Shown here: one piece after another, positions 36,212 to 48,435 of the stretch
How the letters are laid out: each line of letters opens with the position of its first letter
Numbering within the stretch: position 1 is the stretch's first letter
DNA from: Coccinella septempunctata
Taxonomy: Eukaryota; Arthropoda; Insecta; Coleoptera; Coccinellidae
Direction of reading: 5' to 3'
NCBI RefSeq assembly: GCF_907165205.1
Contig: NC_058191.1
Location: 29,530,064-29,594,063, forward strand
DNA: 64,000 bases
Notes under the pieces: model-generated
Databases searched by the model: none
What the model saw: the letters and a program-made list of their open reading frames with translations, nothing else
Told to the model about the DNA's origin: nothing
Program-made: the position numbers and the translations under genes

Positions 36212-38097
36212 TATTAACTTGATGTCACTTTCTTTGAATAATGTTTTTTGTTTTATTTTTTTTATATAAATATCTATTTTTGTTGTATAGATAAGAGATA
36301 TATCAATATTTCTGGAAAAATATGTTTTTGTATCGCATAAATGTGTCTGAAACTTTTGTGTTTTTGTAATATTTCTTATTAATTTGACCACCTTATGGTA
36401 CTCAAATCCCGATGGAAACATTTAATTCACCTACGTCTTTCAAATATCCCACTATGCGGCGGTTAGAACTTGTAAGTAGTTTTATATCCTCATAAAAAAA
36501 TTGAGAAATTTCCGAAGGAGTACATGCTTCTACTCTAACCTAAGAATTTAGCATGTCAACTTTATTGAATCTACCTTCGAATTCGCTACAATTCCCCTAT
36601 TCCATATAGGTACAAATATACCGACAAAAATCTGGTAGATATCCTTTGAAGTGGATATCGTTCCAATCTATTGACTATTGAACATATCCAACGACACAAA
36701 ATGTGGGTGGTTTGAAGACAGGTTGGCAAAACATATATAATAGGTTTGAGAAGCACAGTCCGATAGTGAGTTGAGCTCGTATAAGGAGAAATCCTCGAAA
36801 ATTCGCAGACAATCAAGGGGGCCTCAGCCCGTAGTGCCTGGTCTGATAGAAGTATATAATAATGGGTTCCTTTGACCCGTAAAACGAGTAGCCGAGGTAG
36901 TGAGCCATGACTCCAGGCCTGTCTTGATCCGGAAGGGGTCGTCAATAGTCCGTTATCGAAACTGCTCGAGTTGAAATAAATGAAATCCTCATGGATACAA
37001 AGCCGGACGGTTTTTGTGTTATATCAACACCTACTTCTTTCCTTCGCAGCCCTGCTTCCGGAAGTTTTTTGTAGCGCCGATAGAGATTTCATGATCCAGA
37101 TATGGATCTAATGAACTGTTGCAGATTTCAAAACGCCCACGATGAATGGAACTTTCAGGGCTATCGAAAATTGCTCCGTAAAAGTACGCTCTTTCTCTGG
37201 AAAATTGACTGAAGAAATTGGAATCTTTTTTGGGCTATAAAAAGTAATGAGGACATAATAACAAGGAGGGATTCTTCAACAAGTATTATTTTTTTAACAC
37301 GGATTTTTCTCAACTCAACACGATTATAATGAAAACTCTTTCCATTTAGTTCATTACTGAAATAACGCTGGAAATCCTACAGACCCATAAAATTTCCTCA
37401 CATTTCATTATGTTATTAAATCCAAATGATACAAAGCAAATATTTCACGAAAGACTTGAACATATCATAATTAGAGGGAAGTAATCATCTTCAGTACCAT
37501 GGAAGTGTATCTGAAATCGAGTTCATTACCCAAGGAATACCTTGAATAACGCGATATTCATTAAAAACAATGCTCATTTGATGTCATCAAATAACCATGA
37601 TATTGATAGATTTTGCCCTTTTAGACGGACTCGTTGTTATTTGGTTTTTTGAGCGATTGTTTCGAGGAACAAGCTATCAGGACAGGTTAATGGTTTGAAT
37701 GCACCGATTAAATTCTTTAATGATGACAATTTCCTTAATGGTTTCCGAGTTATAGATAGGCATTTGAATGTTATTCTCCCAATACTCAATCACATGGCTG
37801 AAATCTGATCCGATGGAATTGATACTCATCTTCAGAAGAAGATAGGGTACTCTACTTGTGCAAACTTAGTGTCACTAAAAAATAAAATATATCAGAATTC
37901 TGTTATCAATGAGAACCTGCCATACATTGCGACAGAAGCAGTGGCTGCTCGTGTTAAAAAAAAAGAAAAGTGCATATTAATCAGAAGGTACCGACTCAAA
38001 TTAATTGAAACAGCTTTCAGAATAAGCTAATAATTGTATAAAGGGCAGTCTTTCCTGTTTTTGTTTTTGTTTTCATGATCTTGATGATCAAGAAGGT
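36212..38097. other. Unique sequence, nothing recognised
   Basis: An open frame of 119 codons at 36586-36945 (minus) has no recognisable motif. 36760-36960 is GC-richer. No promoter, RNA or repeat assigned. Confidence 0.5.
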
Positions 38098-38100
38098 GAC

Positions 38101-38372
38101 TGCGCCCGTGGCTTGGTGGTTAAAGCGTCGGCTTAGCATACCGCAAAGTGCTGAGTTCGATCCCAGTCTAGGGAAGAAATTTTCTAATTGGTAGGGTACG
38201 AGCCATCATTCGCTGTTGGGTTAAAATTAACAGTGCTGTCCTAAGGTGGCGTGAGGGCACAGTAAAAAAGCCTACACATAACACAACCGATTCTCCGAAC
38301 TCTTACAAGCTCACAGAGCTTCTGAGGGGTACTTCGTTACCTATACAGAATCAGGATAATATAATAATATTT
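38101..38372 (+). mobile_element. tRNA-derived SINE
   Basis: TGGCTTGGTGG at 38109-38119 fits a Pol III A box, and GAGTTCGATCCC at 38153-38164 is a near-consensus B box, at normal tRNA spacing. The head folds roughly like a tRNA with CGG/CCG in the anticodon stem. About 200 bp of non-tRNA body follow, ending in an A/T-rich TAATATAATAATATTTG tail. SINEs are copied by a LINE's reverse transcriptase; the partner is not identified. Target duplications were not found with confidence, so the ends are approximate. Confidence 0.75.
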
Positions 38373-39240
38373 GTTGTATATAGAAGTCATAGGTACCTCT
38401 TTGTATTCCGTAATACTAATCAAATTGGATAAATCAATGAGGTGTTTTGACATATTGACATTTCGGGTTGATGCCAATTCCATTTTATTGGGAATTAAAA
38501 TGTAGATGGTGATGAGTTAATGCAGTTAGTGTCATTTTTGAAGGGGTTTTGAGATTCTCTTCGAATAAATCCTTTTTTCTCAGTTTATGGTTTTTTTTTC
38601 CCAATTTTGACTGAACTTCTTGGCTCTTTTCACGATTACAATAGAAAAAAATTGATTATATACAGAGCCACAACTATGATATCTTGCCTTCTCCATTATA
38701 TACAATGGCTAAAATTGCAACATTGATGCAAAGAAAACTTATCCAAGTTGAACTGGAAATCAGAAATGATTTTCCAAATGAATTTCGTGGTAATGTTATC
38801 GAAATTCATATGTATATCAACCTACTAGGTGGAAAAACTCCTCTGTGGGGGAAACAGATTTGTGTTTTGTGTAAATCCTCTCATTTTGGGGTTATATATC
38901 CAGGTTAGCTAATTCACCTTCTATTCTTCGTAACCAATTTGAAATGTACAGAAACTTTATCCTGCTATAAGGACGAGGTACATACGTCCTCGTAGAAAAT
39001 AGTAAAACCTGACATCTTCACAAGAAAGTCGTTATCGAAGATTTGCTCAAATTATGAAAACTTCACTGAGCTTTGTCCATTGCCACGAGAAGGATTAAGA
39101 TATTTTCAACAGATTAAGATATTTTTTTTATAGAAACTCTTATAGAAACACCAAAATATTCTCCGTTTCTCGATGTAAATAAATAAAAGTGCATTAGCTT
39201 TTCATTAACAAAAATTGACACGAGGGGGAGTATCGCTTGT
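38373..39240. other. Unique sequence, nothing recognised
   Basis: A possible left end of repeat G (TATACAGAGCCACAA at about 38660) is suggestive only, because the second copy of G does not match this part. Confidence 0.4.
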
Positions 39241-39500
39241 TTGAAATTCCCAATAGCTGAGGATAACATTGAAAGATTTCGAAATTTCATGGAATCGTCT
39301 GTGAAAGAAAGAAGATATAAAATTTTAGAATATAATATGTATCTACTTCCGATTTTTCATCATGAATTCAGAACAAAAGAATATATCAAGAATTGAGGAA
39401 CTTCATTTTGGAGGATTTGCAAAGGTAGAACTTTTTTGTCGATAAACCGAATTTCTATCTGGTACAGTTAGGAGCATGCACCGAATTTTTCACTATGCTG
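39241..39500 (+). repeat. Dispersed repeat G, copy 2
   Basis: Same orientation and order of blocks as 28770-29030, ending ATGCTGTATAG. Substitutions and small indels are spread evenly, as in two old transposon copies. Non-coding. Confidence 0.7.
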
Positions 39501-41481
39501 TATAGAAACTATTATTTCATTGTTCATAATATTCAAATGAAGTTATAATTATAATTGTTTTTGTATGCGTGATTTTTTTAAATTTATTAGACCTCCGTTA
39601 TAGGCCTACTGAAGATGAAGACTCTTATTACTATAAATTGACCATGTGTTACAAAATGGCGGATTAGGAGGTTTCGTTCGTCTTCAAGAATTTGCCAGAA
39701 ATACTTCACCGATGTTATGAATAATTAATACGAAACTAAAGAATAATGGGTTTGTTACTTCAATATTCACCGAAAGAGTTCATCACGATGACACAAGAAC
39801 CATAAAAAGGAATAGAATATATGACAAAATGGCGAATGCGCCACATTTTTATGTTGTGATGGTCTTTTTCTTTTTTGGTCTTCATTAGATCGATTCAGAA
39901 TGAATTTGAGACAGAATACTACTTATTTAATTCATCTATTTGAGTATATCATTCAAGGGGCCTCAGTAAAACTCTTCAATCCAGTCTTCAATGGCAATTT
40001 CTTCAAATTCAACCTTTATGTGACCCCCCAGCAACAAAGACTTAACTCACATATACGGTATTGTCCTTAAACGCTCATCCCACAATAAGTTTAACGGCGC
40101 AGCTAAGTAAATCTACAAACTCTAATGATAACATAACTCAACCGATACAAGGGAAAGCAGGAGAGACAAGCAACATCGCAGCACAAAGCAAAGTGGTGGC
40201 TAGGCAATTATTCAACTGATTCGCCGCGTGGTTTATCTCGTATCGTATATCGGCACCCCCGGGGTACACATAATAATGAATTTCTCCTTGGCGTTGACAA
40301 ATCGCCACGATAGGACAAACGCCTGACACCCGGACAGCATACCGAAACCCTGTTGCCAAGTGTTATTCAGTGAAGATCTATTAGATATCGTTTTTGCGAT
40401 ATATGAAAACCGTGGGCTCAGGTTATTGGGATGATGTATCGCCCAACATTCTAGTGATCTCATCAAAGAGTGACTGATAAAGAACGGATATGGCGGGTAA
40501 TAAGTTTTTTGCTACGTAGGTATTCAACTGTGTCTAAACATCTACCTGAAATTTTTTTTATCAAGGTATCTAGTGTCTATACCCAAATTAAAATTGAACG
40601 ACGAATGTTGGTCTGGAATGGATGCTCAGATATTCAAGATTGGTTAGGTAATCGATACACTTGAATTTATGCAGTGAAAAAGGTTATATCAAGTAGGTAT
40701 TAAATTTGTCAATATAGTGGCAGTTTTTGGATCTTTTCCCCTTCTTTCCCAATAGTAATACCTGTAGGGATATGATTCCCAAATAAGAGGATGCTGTAAC
40801 GTTCTTCCAACATCATACGAGAACAGAAGAATCATCACTTATTGAAGTATTTCAGGAATTCGAATCGACAAAAAGAATTATTCACTACAATGAGCAGAAA
40901 AATATGACGCAAATGGAGAACAATTATTTAGAACCATATTTTTTGGAAAGTTAGGTTTTGAATATATTTACCCATCACTTCTTCTTCTGTCAAGTCTCTA
41001 TAGATATCTTCTCTATTATTCAATGCTTCTTTCTAGTTTTCTCAGTTTTTTAATTATGATTTGATTCCGAATTAAAAAAGGAAGAAGAAATTTTATTCCT
41101 TAAATATAACGACGCTTGAAGCAATGTCCCACAGCAAATAATATTAAAATATACAACAAGCGAGTTAAGGAATGCTTATTGATGAAAACAAAGTGTAACC
41201 CATGAGTCCGAAGAGCCTCATAATACAAAATCTAGAAGAGATATTTTTTATACTTAAGATTGTCAGTTGATTCTTCATAAAAAAGTGCCTGTAGAAGATT
41301 CAAAGTTTTATATCTATAACTTCAAAGACAAACCAATTTCGAGAACTTTTCTGAATCGTCAAAATCTCAATTCATCAAAAATAAAGGATCATTGAGGCTA
41401 CGGTTTTCACCATTGTTTGTTTCTCTGAAAAAGAACTAGGAAACGTGTAATCTGTTTAGCTGAAGATCTTCTGGTTTCGGA
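39501..41481. other. Unique sequence, nothing recognised
   Basis: 40040-40470 is GC-richer (for example GGCACCCCCGGGG) without repeat similarity in the window. Short open frames on the minus strand there (40138-40359, 40233-40466) overlap and match nothing known to me. Confidence 0.45.
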
Positions 41482-41554
41482 GATCCTTTCACTGGACATA
41501 AAACCGAAGCAATTTGTACAGGGTGAGCCAAATTCGATGTCCAGTGAGAGGATC
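41482..41554. repeat. Inverted repeat around an orphan transposon end
   Basis: GATCCTTTCACTGGACAT (41482-41499) and ATGTCCAGTGAGAGGATC (41537-41554) are complementary except for one base. Between them lies TACAGGGTGAGCC (41518), which resembles a TA-flanked MITE start. Could form a hairpin. Confidence 0.6.
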
Positions 41555-41705
41555 TGGTAAAATAGAAGTGCTAGAGCAATTGTTTGTATGGTTTTAGGGA
41601 GGTTGGGCATCAGTCTATAGTATTAGGTTGATATCGCTTGGAGTTTAAAACAAAACTTGTTTTACTGTGTTGAATCTTTTAAATTATATGTTAAATGAAT
41701 AGCAC

Positions 41706-41924
41706 TTGCGAAAGTTTAAGTTTTGCGCTAAGAGAAAGAAAAGCGCAGCTGAAATGCATCTAATATTTGTGGAAATTTATGGTGACAATGCTCCAACTGA
41801 TAAACCATGTAGCCAGAGCTTTAGACGTTCCAAGAATTGTCATTTCTACGTTAAAGATGAGCATCTCTTTAGACAGCCAAAAAAGAATAGATTCCTCTGC
41901 CAGAGTAAATGGATTACAAGTTAG
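41706..41924 (+). pseudogene. mariner-type transposase N-terminal helix-turn-helix relic
   Basis: The translation KFCAKRKKSAAEMHLIFVEI followed by YGDNAP and, 14 residues on, SFRRSKN...VKDEHLFRQP follows the pattern of the SETMAR-like (HTH_48) DNA-binding domain of mariner transposases: FC-K--KSA-E---ML-E-YGD-A, then F-RFK-G---V-D--R-GRP. No catalytic domain follows, and the frame ends at 41924. It belongs to a different mariner lineage from the elements at 23463 and 49963. Similarity judged by eye. Confidence 0.55.
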
Positions 41925-43644
41925 GTGTTCGTTCTGTGTATTCTGTTGTAAAGACCAATATTAGGTAAAACGAATACAGTTGATCAAATAATTAAAAACT
42001 GTTCGAACGGTGAGGCTTATCTGAATATAAAAAAGAGAAAAGAAAAAAAAACTACGTTGTATTTATCGGTACAATGGAATCATGCCATCACGAACATATT
42101 CTTTCTTTATTACCACCTTGTTCACCCTTAATCCTACACGTTTCAAATCAACATGTAAACATGAAACAAGTGACCAATACTTATGTTCATGGAACATTAT
42201 ATAAATGAGTGCTATAAATGAAATATGCACGAATTTTTTTCAAAATTTAGTAAGAATATACGAGATGAAGACCATATTCTACTGAAAATTGGCTTCAGTG
42301 AATCTGACCAGATCAGTTCAGCGTTAAATTGAGGAAAATATAAAATAAGTGGTTACAACAATATCGAACATATGAGAACGTGAATTTTTCCATTATGGTT
42401 ATAATAGATAAAAGAAATGTAAGTAGGTATAATTCTCGAGGTAATTCTGAGATTCATTTAGAATGTTTGGTTTGAAAAAGTTGAATACATCAACTTTGTG
42501 TTTCTCTGGGATAAATATATGCTAATAGCCTTTTCTCTGTCATTCTCATGATCTAGGTCATGACCACCCTTTAGGGTTGTTCAGAGTGAACCGAAATAAT
42601 CTATGAGGAAGCACTTTTTCCAAAAAGAGATTTGCCCGTTGATCTATGGACATAACATGCTGCTTTCAAAATTCAAGTTTTCGAAGGAATAAATAAATAC
42701 ATGAATGCTTATTTAGAATAGTAATGAAGTATCTGTCATCGTTTCCATACTAGCACCCAAGCCGCATACTAAATCATAAACTTTGCAATTAAACGAATGA
42801 AACATTGAACGATCGGAAATAACTCCCGCAATTCATTCATCCAGTTTTGTCCCCTATTGTTAGGACATCTGTTAGTTTATTGATTTCACGAATAAAACCG
42901 CTAAATGGATCACATCCATCGTATTCGGTTGTAGCCGTGTCGTTTTTTTTTATTGTAGCAGTAAAAAACCGTGTTGTTCGGGTAGTGCATACATTTGCAT
43001 ATATCGCCATCGTGGCATGGACGAATAAAAATTTCTGAACCGCATCACACGCATCGAAGAACCAATTTCCCGTGAAATATGGCTATTAGTGGCTTCTGAA
43101 CGGGTGTCCAGATGTGGTAGGCTGGCGGCGTAGTCATCAGGAGCCCACACCCATATACAAACATTCTCGTTACATGTTTTACAGATGCCCAGGTCCGAGC
43201 CGCAGGCTAAGAACGGTACTCTGGAGACTGGACAACATTGCTCCAAATCACTTTAATGTCTTTTTATTAGTTAACATCGAAACGTAATGACTGTAGTTGG
43301 ATTTCGAGGAATCTATTGCCTCTCGTTTGGATCCGAACAGATGCGTTCTAAATTTTCGTATATCATGGGAGAAACAGACAGTCTAGTGTTTTATAAACCG
43401 TTTCAGTATGAGTGGCCATTATATTGGCGGATTTATAGCGTTTTGGATATAAAATTGGCTAGAATATGCCCCCATATATTGCTACCGATTGTAAATGTAG
43501 GCGCATAACGCTACGAGCAACGACGTTTATTTTTTTTTTCATCTCTCCTCCGAATTTTGTTCGCCATTATTCGGTGTATTTTCAGGAAGGTAGTAAAACC
43601 AAAAACTTCTCATGCCGAAATGTAAATAGGTTAAATAAACAGAA
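41925..43644. other. Unique sequence, nothing recognised
   Basis: 42840-43260 is GC-richer, with open frames on both strands (42847-43038 and 42950-43246) that match nothing I know. No repeat family assigned. Confidence 0.45.
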
Positions 43645-43646
43645 TA

Positions 43647-44088
43647 CACTGCGCAACAATGGATAGATATCACATATAAATTTCCATCTATTCGTGGCTT
43701 CTGTTGAGTTAACTGCAACATCTGTTATACATGTATTCTTTTAGGTTAAACTGAGTTTTTTTTAATTCTTTTTATCATCTTATTTTTTAAACCATCAAGC
43801 TTTTCTTTCTGGAAACGATCAATTTTAGTGATCTGCAGATGATAACATGAAAAAGCATGTGATATTTGTTGTTGAACCTGTTTTTTCCTCGTTTAACTGC
43901 TAGTTTGGATATGGATTGACAATAATTGAAGGAATGGAAGCCATATCGACGCATCAGTCATGCCGAGAAGACGTTTGGCTCTTGTGCAATTTGACCAAAT
44001 CATAGGGTGGATACAGGAAGGGTCTTCCTAGCGAGAAGTATCCGGGCAGTTGAATGTTTCGCAAAGTGTTGGGAGGTCGGGCTTGGAC
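43647..44088 (+). mobile_element. Tc1-family transposon, 5' part only
   Basis: CACTGCGCAACAATGGATAG at 43647, next to TA (43645-43646), resembles the terminal repeat of many insect Tc1-like elements. About 300 bp downstream the transposase begins (43960). The element breaks off at about 44088 in a TAATAATAAAA stretch; no 3' terminus was seen in the window. Confidence 0.65.
43960..44088 (+). pseudogene. Tc1 transposase N-terminus with internal stop
   Basis: ATG at 43960 opens MPRRRLALVQFDQIIGWIQE followed by GSS, a TAG stop, then REVSGQLNVSQSV and GRSGLD. This is the paired-like helix-turn-helix start of Tc1-family transposases (typically MPRRRLT..Q...II.M...G.S...VA..LNVSQSVVSR). Codon 24 is a stop, one residue of the VV pair is missing, and the rest of the gene, including the DDE domain, is absent. 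Clearly dead. Confidence 0.75.
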
Positions 44089-44689
44089 ATAATAATAAAA
44101 TTCTATACAACTTTAGTCTGAAGCAATATTTCAACCTTTAACCGTTTTCGAGCTAGGGGTTGATAGGGGCGAGGAGATTAGCCACACATGCGAAAGGCCA
44201 AGGTCAATGTAGAAATCCTCGTAGAAACCCAGTCTAATGAACATTCATCGCCATATATCTCAAAAAAGTTCAAACGTAGAAAAAATTGCTTCGGACAAAA
44301 TTTTCAGAAAATGTTATGCTCTACAACTTTCTTGATGAATACGAAAACAATTTGAAGCCAAGGAGAGGAGAAAATTCAAAAAAACTGATTTTTGTGAACT
44401 TTATGGCCAATTTCCATTGTTTCAGTTTGCTGAAACTGCCAAATTATATTTTTTCCGTTATTCTTGAATCATTATTAGCTTCAAATTGAAAAAAAAAGCC
44501 ACTGCGTTCGAGAATGTACACGTGACGTTTTTTTTGCAAGTTTGGAGCCCTCCCACACATTTTCGTCACGATTAAATTGTCGGATTTAGAGAATATTTAC
44601 TTTTCAACATGTAATTAACCACATATATCTCTATGACACGATCGAGTATGTACAATGATCCTTTTTTTTTTACTACTATGACAGGCTTT
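44089..44689. other. Unique sequence, nothing recognised
   Basis: No motif or repeat assigned between the Tc1 fragment and the inverse 175-bp repeat. Confidence 0.45.
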
Positions 44690-44905
44690 CCTAGAAATTT
44701 CGAGATTTTTAACTAGAAGAGTTGCTCTTTTAGAATATGTGTCATATTTGGATCTGCGGTGATATTTCTGGGAGATACACGTGTCATAATTTGACCTTCG
44801 CAAAATTCCCAAAAAGATAGGGTCACTTAAAAATTCGTCAAGACCGAACGATTGCACTAAATTCGATGAAATTTCAACAATGGTCACTAGAAGAGTTGCT
44901 CTTCG
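44690..44905 (-). repeat. Inverted, diverged copy of the 175-bp tandem repeat
   Basis: AGAAGAGTTGCTCTT occurs at about 44718 and 44888, 170 bp apart, and CAAGACCGAACG at about 44840. Read on the minus strand these give the order of landmarks at 5470-6027 (CGTTCGGTCTTG, then GACACATATTCT, then GAGCAACTCTTCTAG). Neither the hAT-like terminus nor the Penelope-like tail is present here. Confidence 0.75.
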
Positions 44906-46565
44906 AGAACTCGAGACAAGTTTTCTTTCGAATATCGAAAAATGATTTTATTTTTCTCTTCAAATGGGAATGAGTTCCAAAGAAGCACATATAGCTTGGA
45001 TTACAATAATTATAAAGATATACCTATTTTATATCAAGAACACCTTACTGAATTTCAAAATCACTCCTGGAAAAGCTCGATGGCTTTTCCACAGATGTCT
45101 AGACGACTATCCTCGCTAGAACGACCGTTCAACAATATGGAGCACATTTCTACAGCTTTGCTGGATATTTGGACCCATTTCTTGAAAAAATGTGATTTTT
45201 ACGTAAGCATAATAATGGAGCCAACTCGCTAACAGTCTCGTTATAACGTGAAAGATTGTCCGTCTTACCATAATCGAATAATTCTTGTTCGCTGAATTTA
45301 TTCAACATTCACACCCCATGTTATGACAAGAGTGGGGACCGACCAACCTTCGTCAGCTTTATTCGGAGTGCCGAAGCCCTCAGAACCCCGAGCGGAACCC
45401 GGTGGCACTCTAGATCCGCAAACTGAAGATTCCTTTCAACGGTGCTCGGCTCAGACAAAGTGTCTTTTACAACACGAAAAAGGACACGTGAGGACGCTTT
45501 CAGTTTAAAATTACCATCAGCATAATCTGCTTCAAGGATAGGCAGGATATTGTACTATTATAGAGCTTACGAGCATGCCCTGGGTGTCATTCAGTTCCTT
45601 ATACCCTGTGCTTTTGTTTTTCAGGATCCTCAACTTTCCGTTTATTGTTTTCAACGTTGGGCCTGAGGGCATAAAAATAAATTTCGAACGTAAATAAAGT
45701 CATCCTGCTAGCTGTCAAATGGTATTCGTACCAGGATGAAACGATTTTTTTATTTTCATAAAAATTACTTGGACTGATATTTGACAAGATTTACAACACA
45801 AAGCAGATCTCAAGATGAAGCCAGCTTCCTGCTGTAGTTTTGGTGGTGCGTATTTAAATCCCCAACATCGAGTTATAACTAACCAAGGTTTGATGTTTGA
45901 CCACACACCTGGCTCCCTTTATACTCCTTCTTTTTAACAATCATCATTTATGTAAATTAAATAGCAATTGATGTGGGACGTCTAAAAAACAGCCTAATTT
46001 TTTTGAGTTACCATAACTTCGATTTGTAGACAGAGGTGCAAAGCTCTATCCTTTTTATTTCAACTATAGTTTTCACGTTTCTACAACGATGTTGGATTTC
46101 TCGCTAGAGCTGTGAAGCACGAACATTGGTCTGCTCATAACCGATGCAGACTTTCTTATCATTTCTTCCTGTTGTACGGGGTGGGAATGTAAGAAAGCGA
46201 ATATTTTTTGTTTCCAGGCGGAAAATTTCAAGATGTGGTGGCTTTTTCGGAGTTTTTTAGCTTGAGTAAATTGCTGAGTCAACACCTCGAGTTGGTTTAC
46301 TCATTTTTTCGATACTTTGCGTTGCTATGGAGACATCCGTTTTTCTCTTGAAAATTCTCTCTATTTTTCTTCGATTATTCAATATTTTTTACTTATAAAC
46401 TTTATTTCGAGACACACAGTATTATGCAGTGATAATCGATACAATTCTATCACAGTTATCTGCTATTGTTATCTACTGAAGTGAAAGTGAATTTTTTAAA
46501 ACAGCAATTTTTTAATAATAGAATGATCACGCCTAAACAGGGAGGCAATGAATACAATAATAAGG
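44906..46565. other. Unique sequence, nothing recognised
   Basis: Open frames at 44942-45232 (96 codons) and 45323-45508 (61 codons, GC-richer) have no motif I recognise and no visible splice support. Confidence 0.45.
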
Positions 46566-47020
46566 ATAAATTCAGATGAATACCATCCGTCGATATGAAT
46601 ATCAACAAGTGTTACATTCTATTATTATTGTACAGCTGGCATCATTTCTGCCGTGATTTGAACGTGTTCCCAGACTTCTCAATTCGTCACACGTCTGTTG
46701 TTCGCAAAGCGAATCGCCGTTCTGAATTGTCTTCGTCTATCTGGAGGGGATTGAATCGGACACCGTTTAATATTGGGTGGCGCTCTGGGTAAATGTATAG
46801 TACCCAGTAGCACGTGCCAATATTGAATAAAGTTCCATCGGAGAAAAATGCTATGTTGCTCTGATGAGGTCAAATGAAACCGAAACCATGGTCAGCATCT
46901 GCTTTTCTTCGATGGAGCGTACTCCATTTGGGGCCTTGACGATGGCAAATTGGCTAGTTCAATTCAGATCGTAACACTTGTTGATATTCATATCGGCGGG
47001 TTTTCATTGATATAAATATT
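46566..47020. mobile_element. Family C TIR element, copy C1 (about 440 bp)
   Basis: Left ATCCGTCGATATGAATATCA and ACAAGTGTTAC pair with right GTAACACTTGTTGATATTCA and TATCGGCGGGT. The interior shares ACCATGGTCAGCATCTGC and TGACCTCATCAGAGCAACAT (reversed) with the copies at 8755 and 49237. Target duplication unclear, so ends are approximate. Non-coding. Confidence 0.82.
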
Positions 47021-48150
47021 TCCTTTGTGGAATAATGAAAAATTATTACTTTTATATTAACCTTTCGAAAATTTTTACGTAATACCTCTTGCATTTTTCA
47101 TTTCATCCACAAAAACAATGGAAAAATTTCCATGTTTGATTCCCATTACCTCAGAAGATGTGCATATTTGAATATGAATTGAGTACCTACCCTTTGAAAA
47201 ACTCAACGATGGTTGTTGAAGTTCAGCTATGGGAATTCTGGAAGGATATATAATATCGAATTTGAGATATTTTTTTCTAGTAATCGAAATCATAACATAA
47301 TTACTACAGGTCAAATTGTTGGGTGAGTAAACACATTATTTCAGAAAGATATTTATGATCACGATAAACGATTGTGTAATGGTTTATCGTTTTTAAGGGC
47401 CATTATCGTTCCTGTTAGATTATTGTCCAATCAGTGAATGCCCAGGGCTCTAACGTTAATGGAAAGAAGTTTTTCCTTGCTGAGTGGTAAGCATGTAAAC
47501 AATGTGAAACATCCCTGTTTTTACCTTCAGCTTTGCGCTTCAAACATTTTTCTATGCGACTGGGCGCACAAAAATATAATTTCTTATAACGTCAGTTTCA
47601 AGAAAACTCGACAGCTTAACTTCAGTCCCTTGCGGAAAAGTATCACTTTCCACACTTGTGAGGAAAATAACTATTTTCTGGAGGCAAAATATGAACAAAA
47701 TTTCTTGGATGGTCCCATTGATATTTCAATACGATCTTTTTCGCTAAAATAAATCATTCTTAATTGAGTTTATTACACGTGTCTACGTTTTTGTTCCCAT
47801 TAGTCTGAAGTAAATAAATTTACTTGTTCTCCAACGGTAAAGTGAATTTTTTCTCTATTTCTCAATTTATTTCCACTTAAATAGGTATGTACGAATTTTT
47901 AAATTAAAATACATTTCGAAATCCTTGTAAACGAAAAGTACTTCTCCTTTGAAAAAAAATATAAGTGTATTTCCGATGAAACAGGAAGAACAGTAGCATA
48001 ACAGTAATATTTCTTCTGGTGCGTTATGCCTTATTTGAATTGCCTGCAAAGTTTATGAGTATTTTCCTTCTGTTTTAAAGATAGTTTGCTGTTTCCATAC
48101 CTTATCCCAACCCTGTATTTGAATCAATACTAATGCAGAAGGTATAGCTA
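47021..48150. other. Unique sequence, nothing recognised
   Basis: A 104-codon frame at 47438-47752 (plus) matches nothing I know. GATAAACGATTG and its near-complement TGGTTTATCG at about 47362-47390 form a short inverted repeat. Confidence 0.4.
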
Positions 48151-48152
48151 TT

Positions 48153-48433
48153 AAGGCCGGTCCACACTACACGTGCTTGTGTAACTCGCGAGTTATGGAG
48201 ACGATAGCTCGAGCCGAGAGACAAGCGCGAAAGGCTTCCGAACCTATGGCTTGAGTTGCCACTTGTCGTTGGTACATCAAAGAAAAGGATCGCTATGCTT
48301 GTCAATCCGCTCTAGTCATGTGAACGCCGACAAGACTGCGCATGAAGCGGATCCCCGCGAGTAAGACGAGCCACACTAGCGCACTAGATAATTCCAAAAT
48401 GGGCGAGCATAAACAGTAGTGTGAACCGGCCTT
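48153..48433. mobile_element. TIR element with AAGGCCGGTCCACACTAC ends (281 bp)
   Basis: AAGGCCGGTCCACACTAC at the left (48153-48170) and GTAGTGTGAACCGGCCTT at the right (48416-48433) are inverted repeats with one mismatch. The inner parts carry GC-rich CTCGCGAGTTATGG and CCGCGAGTAAGACG. Flanks suggest a 2-3 base TT(A) duplication. Non-coding MITE; superfamily not assigned. Confidence 0.85.
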
Positions 48434-48435
48434 TT

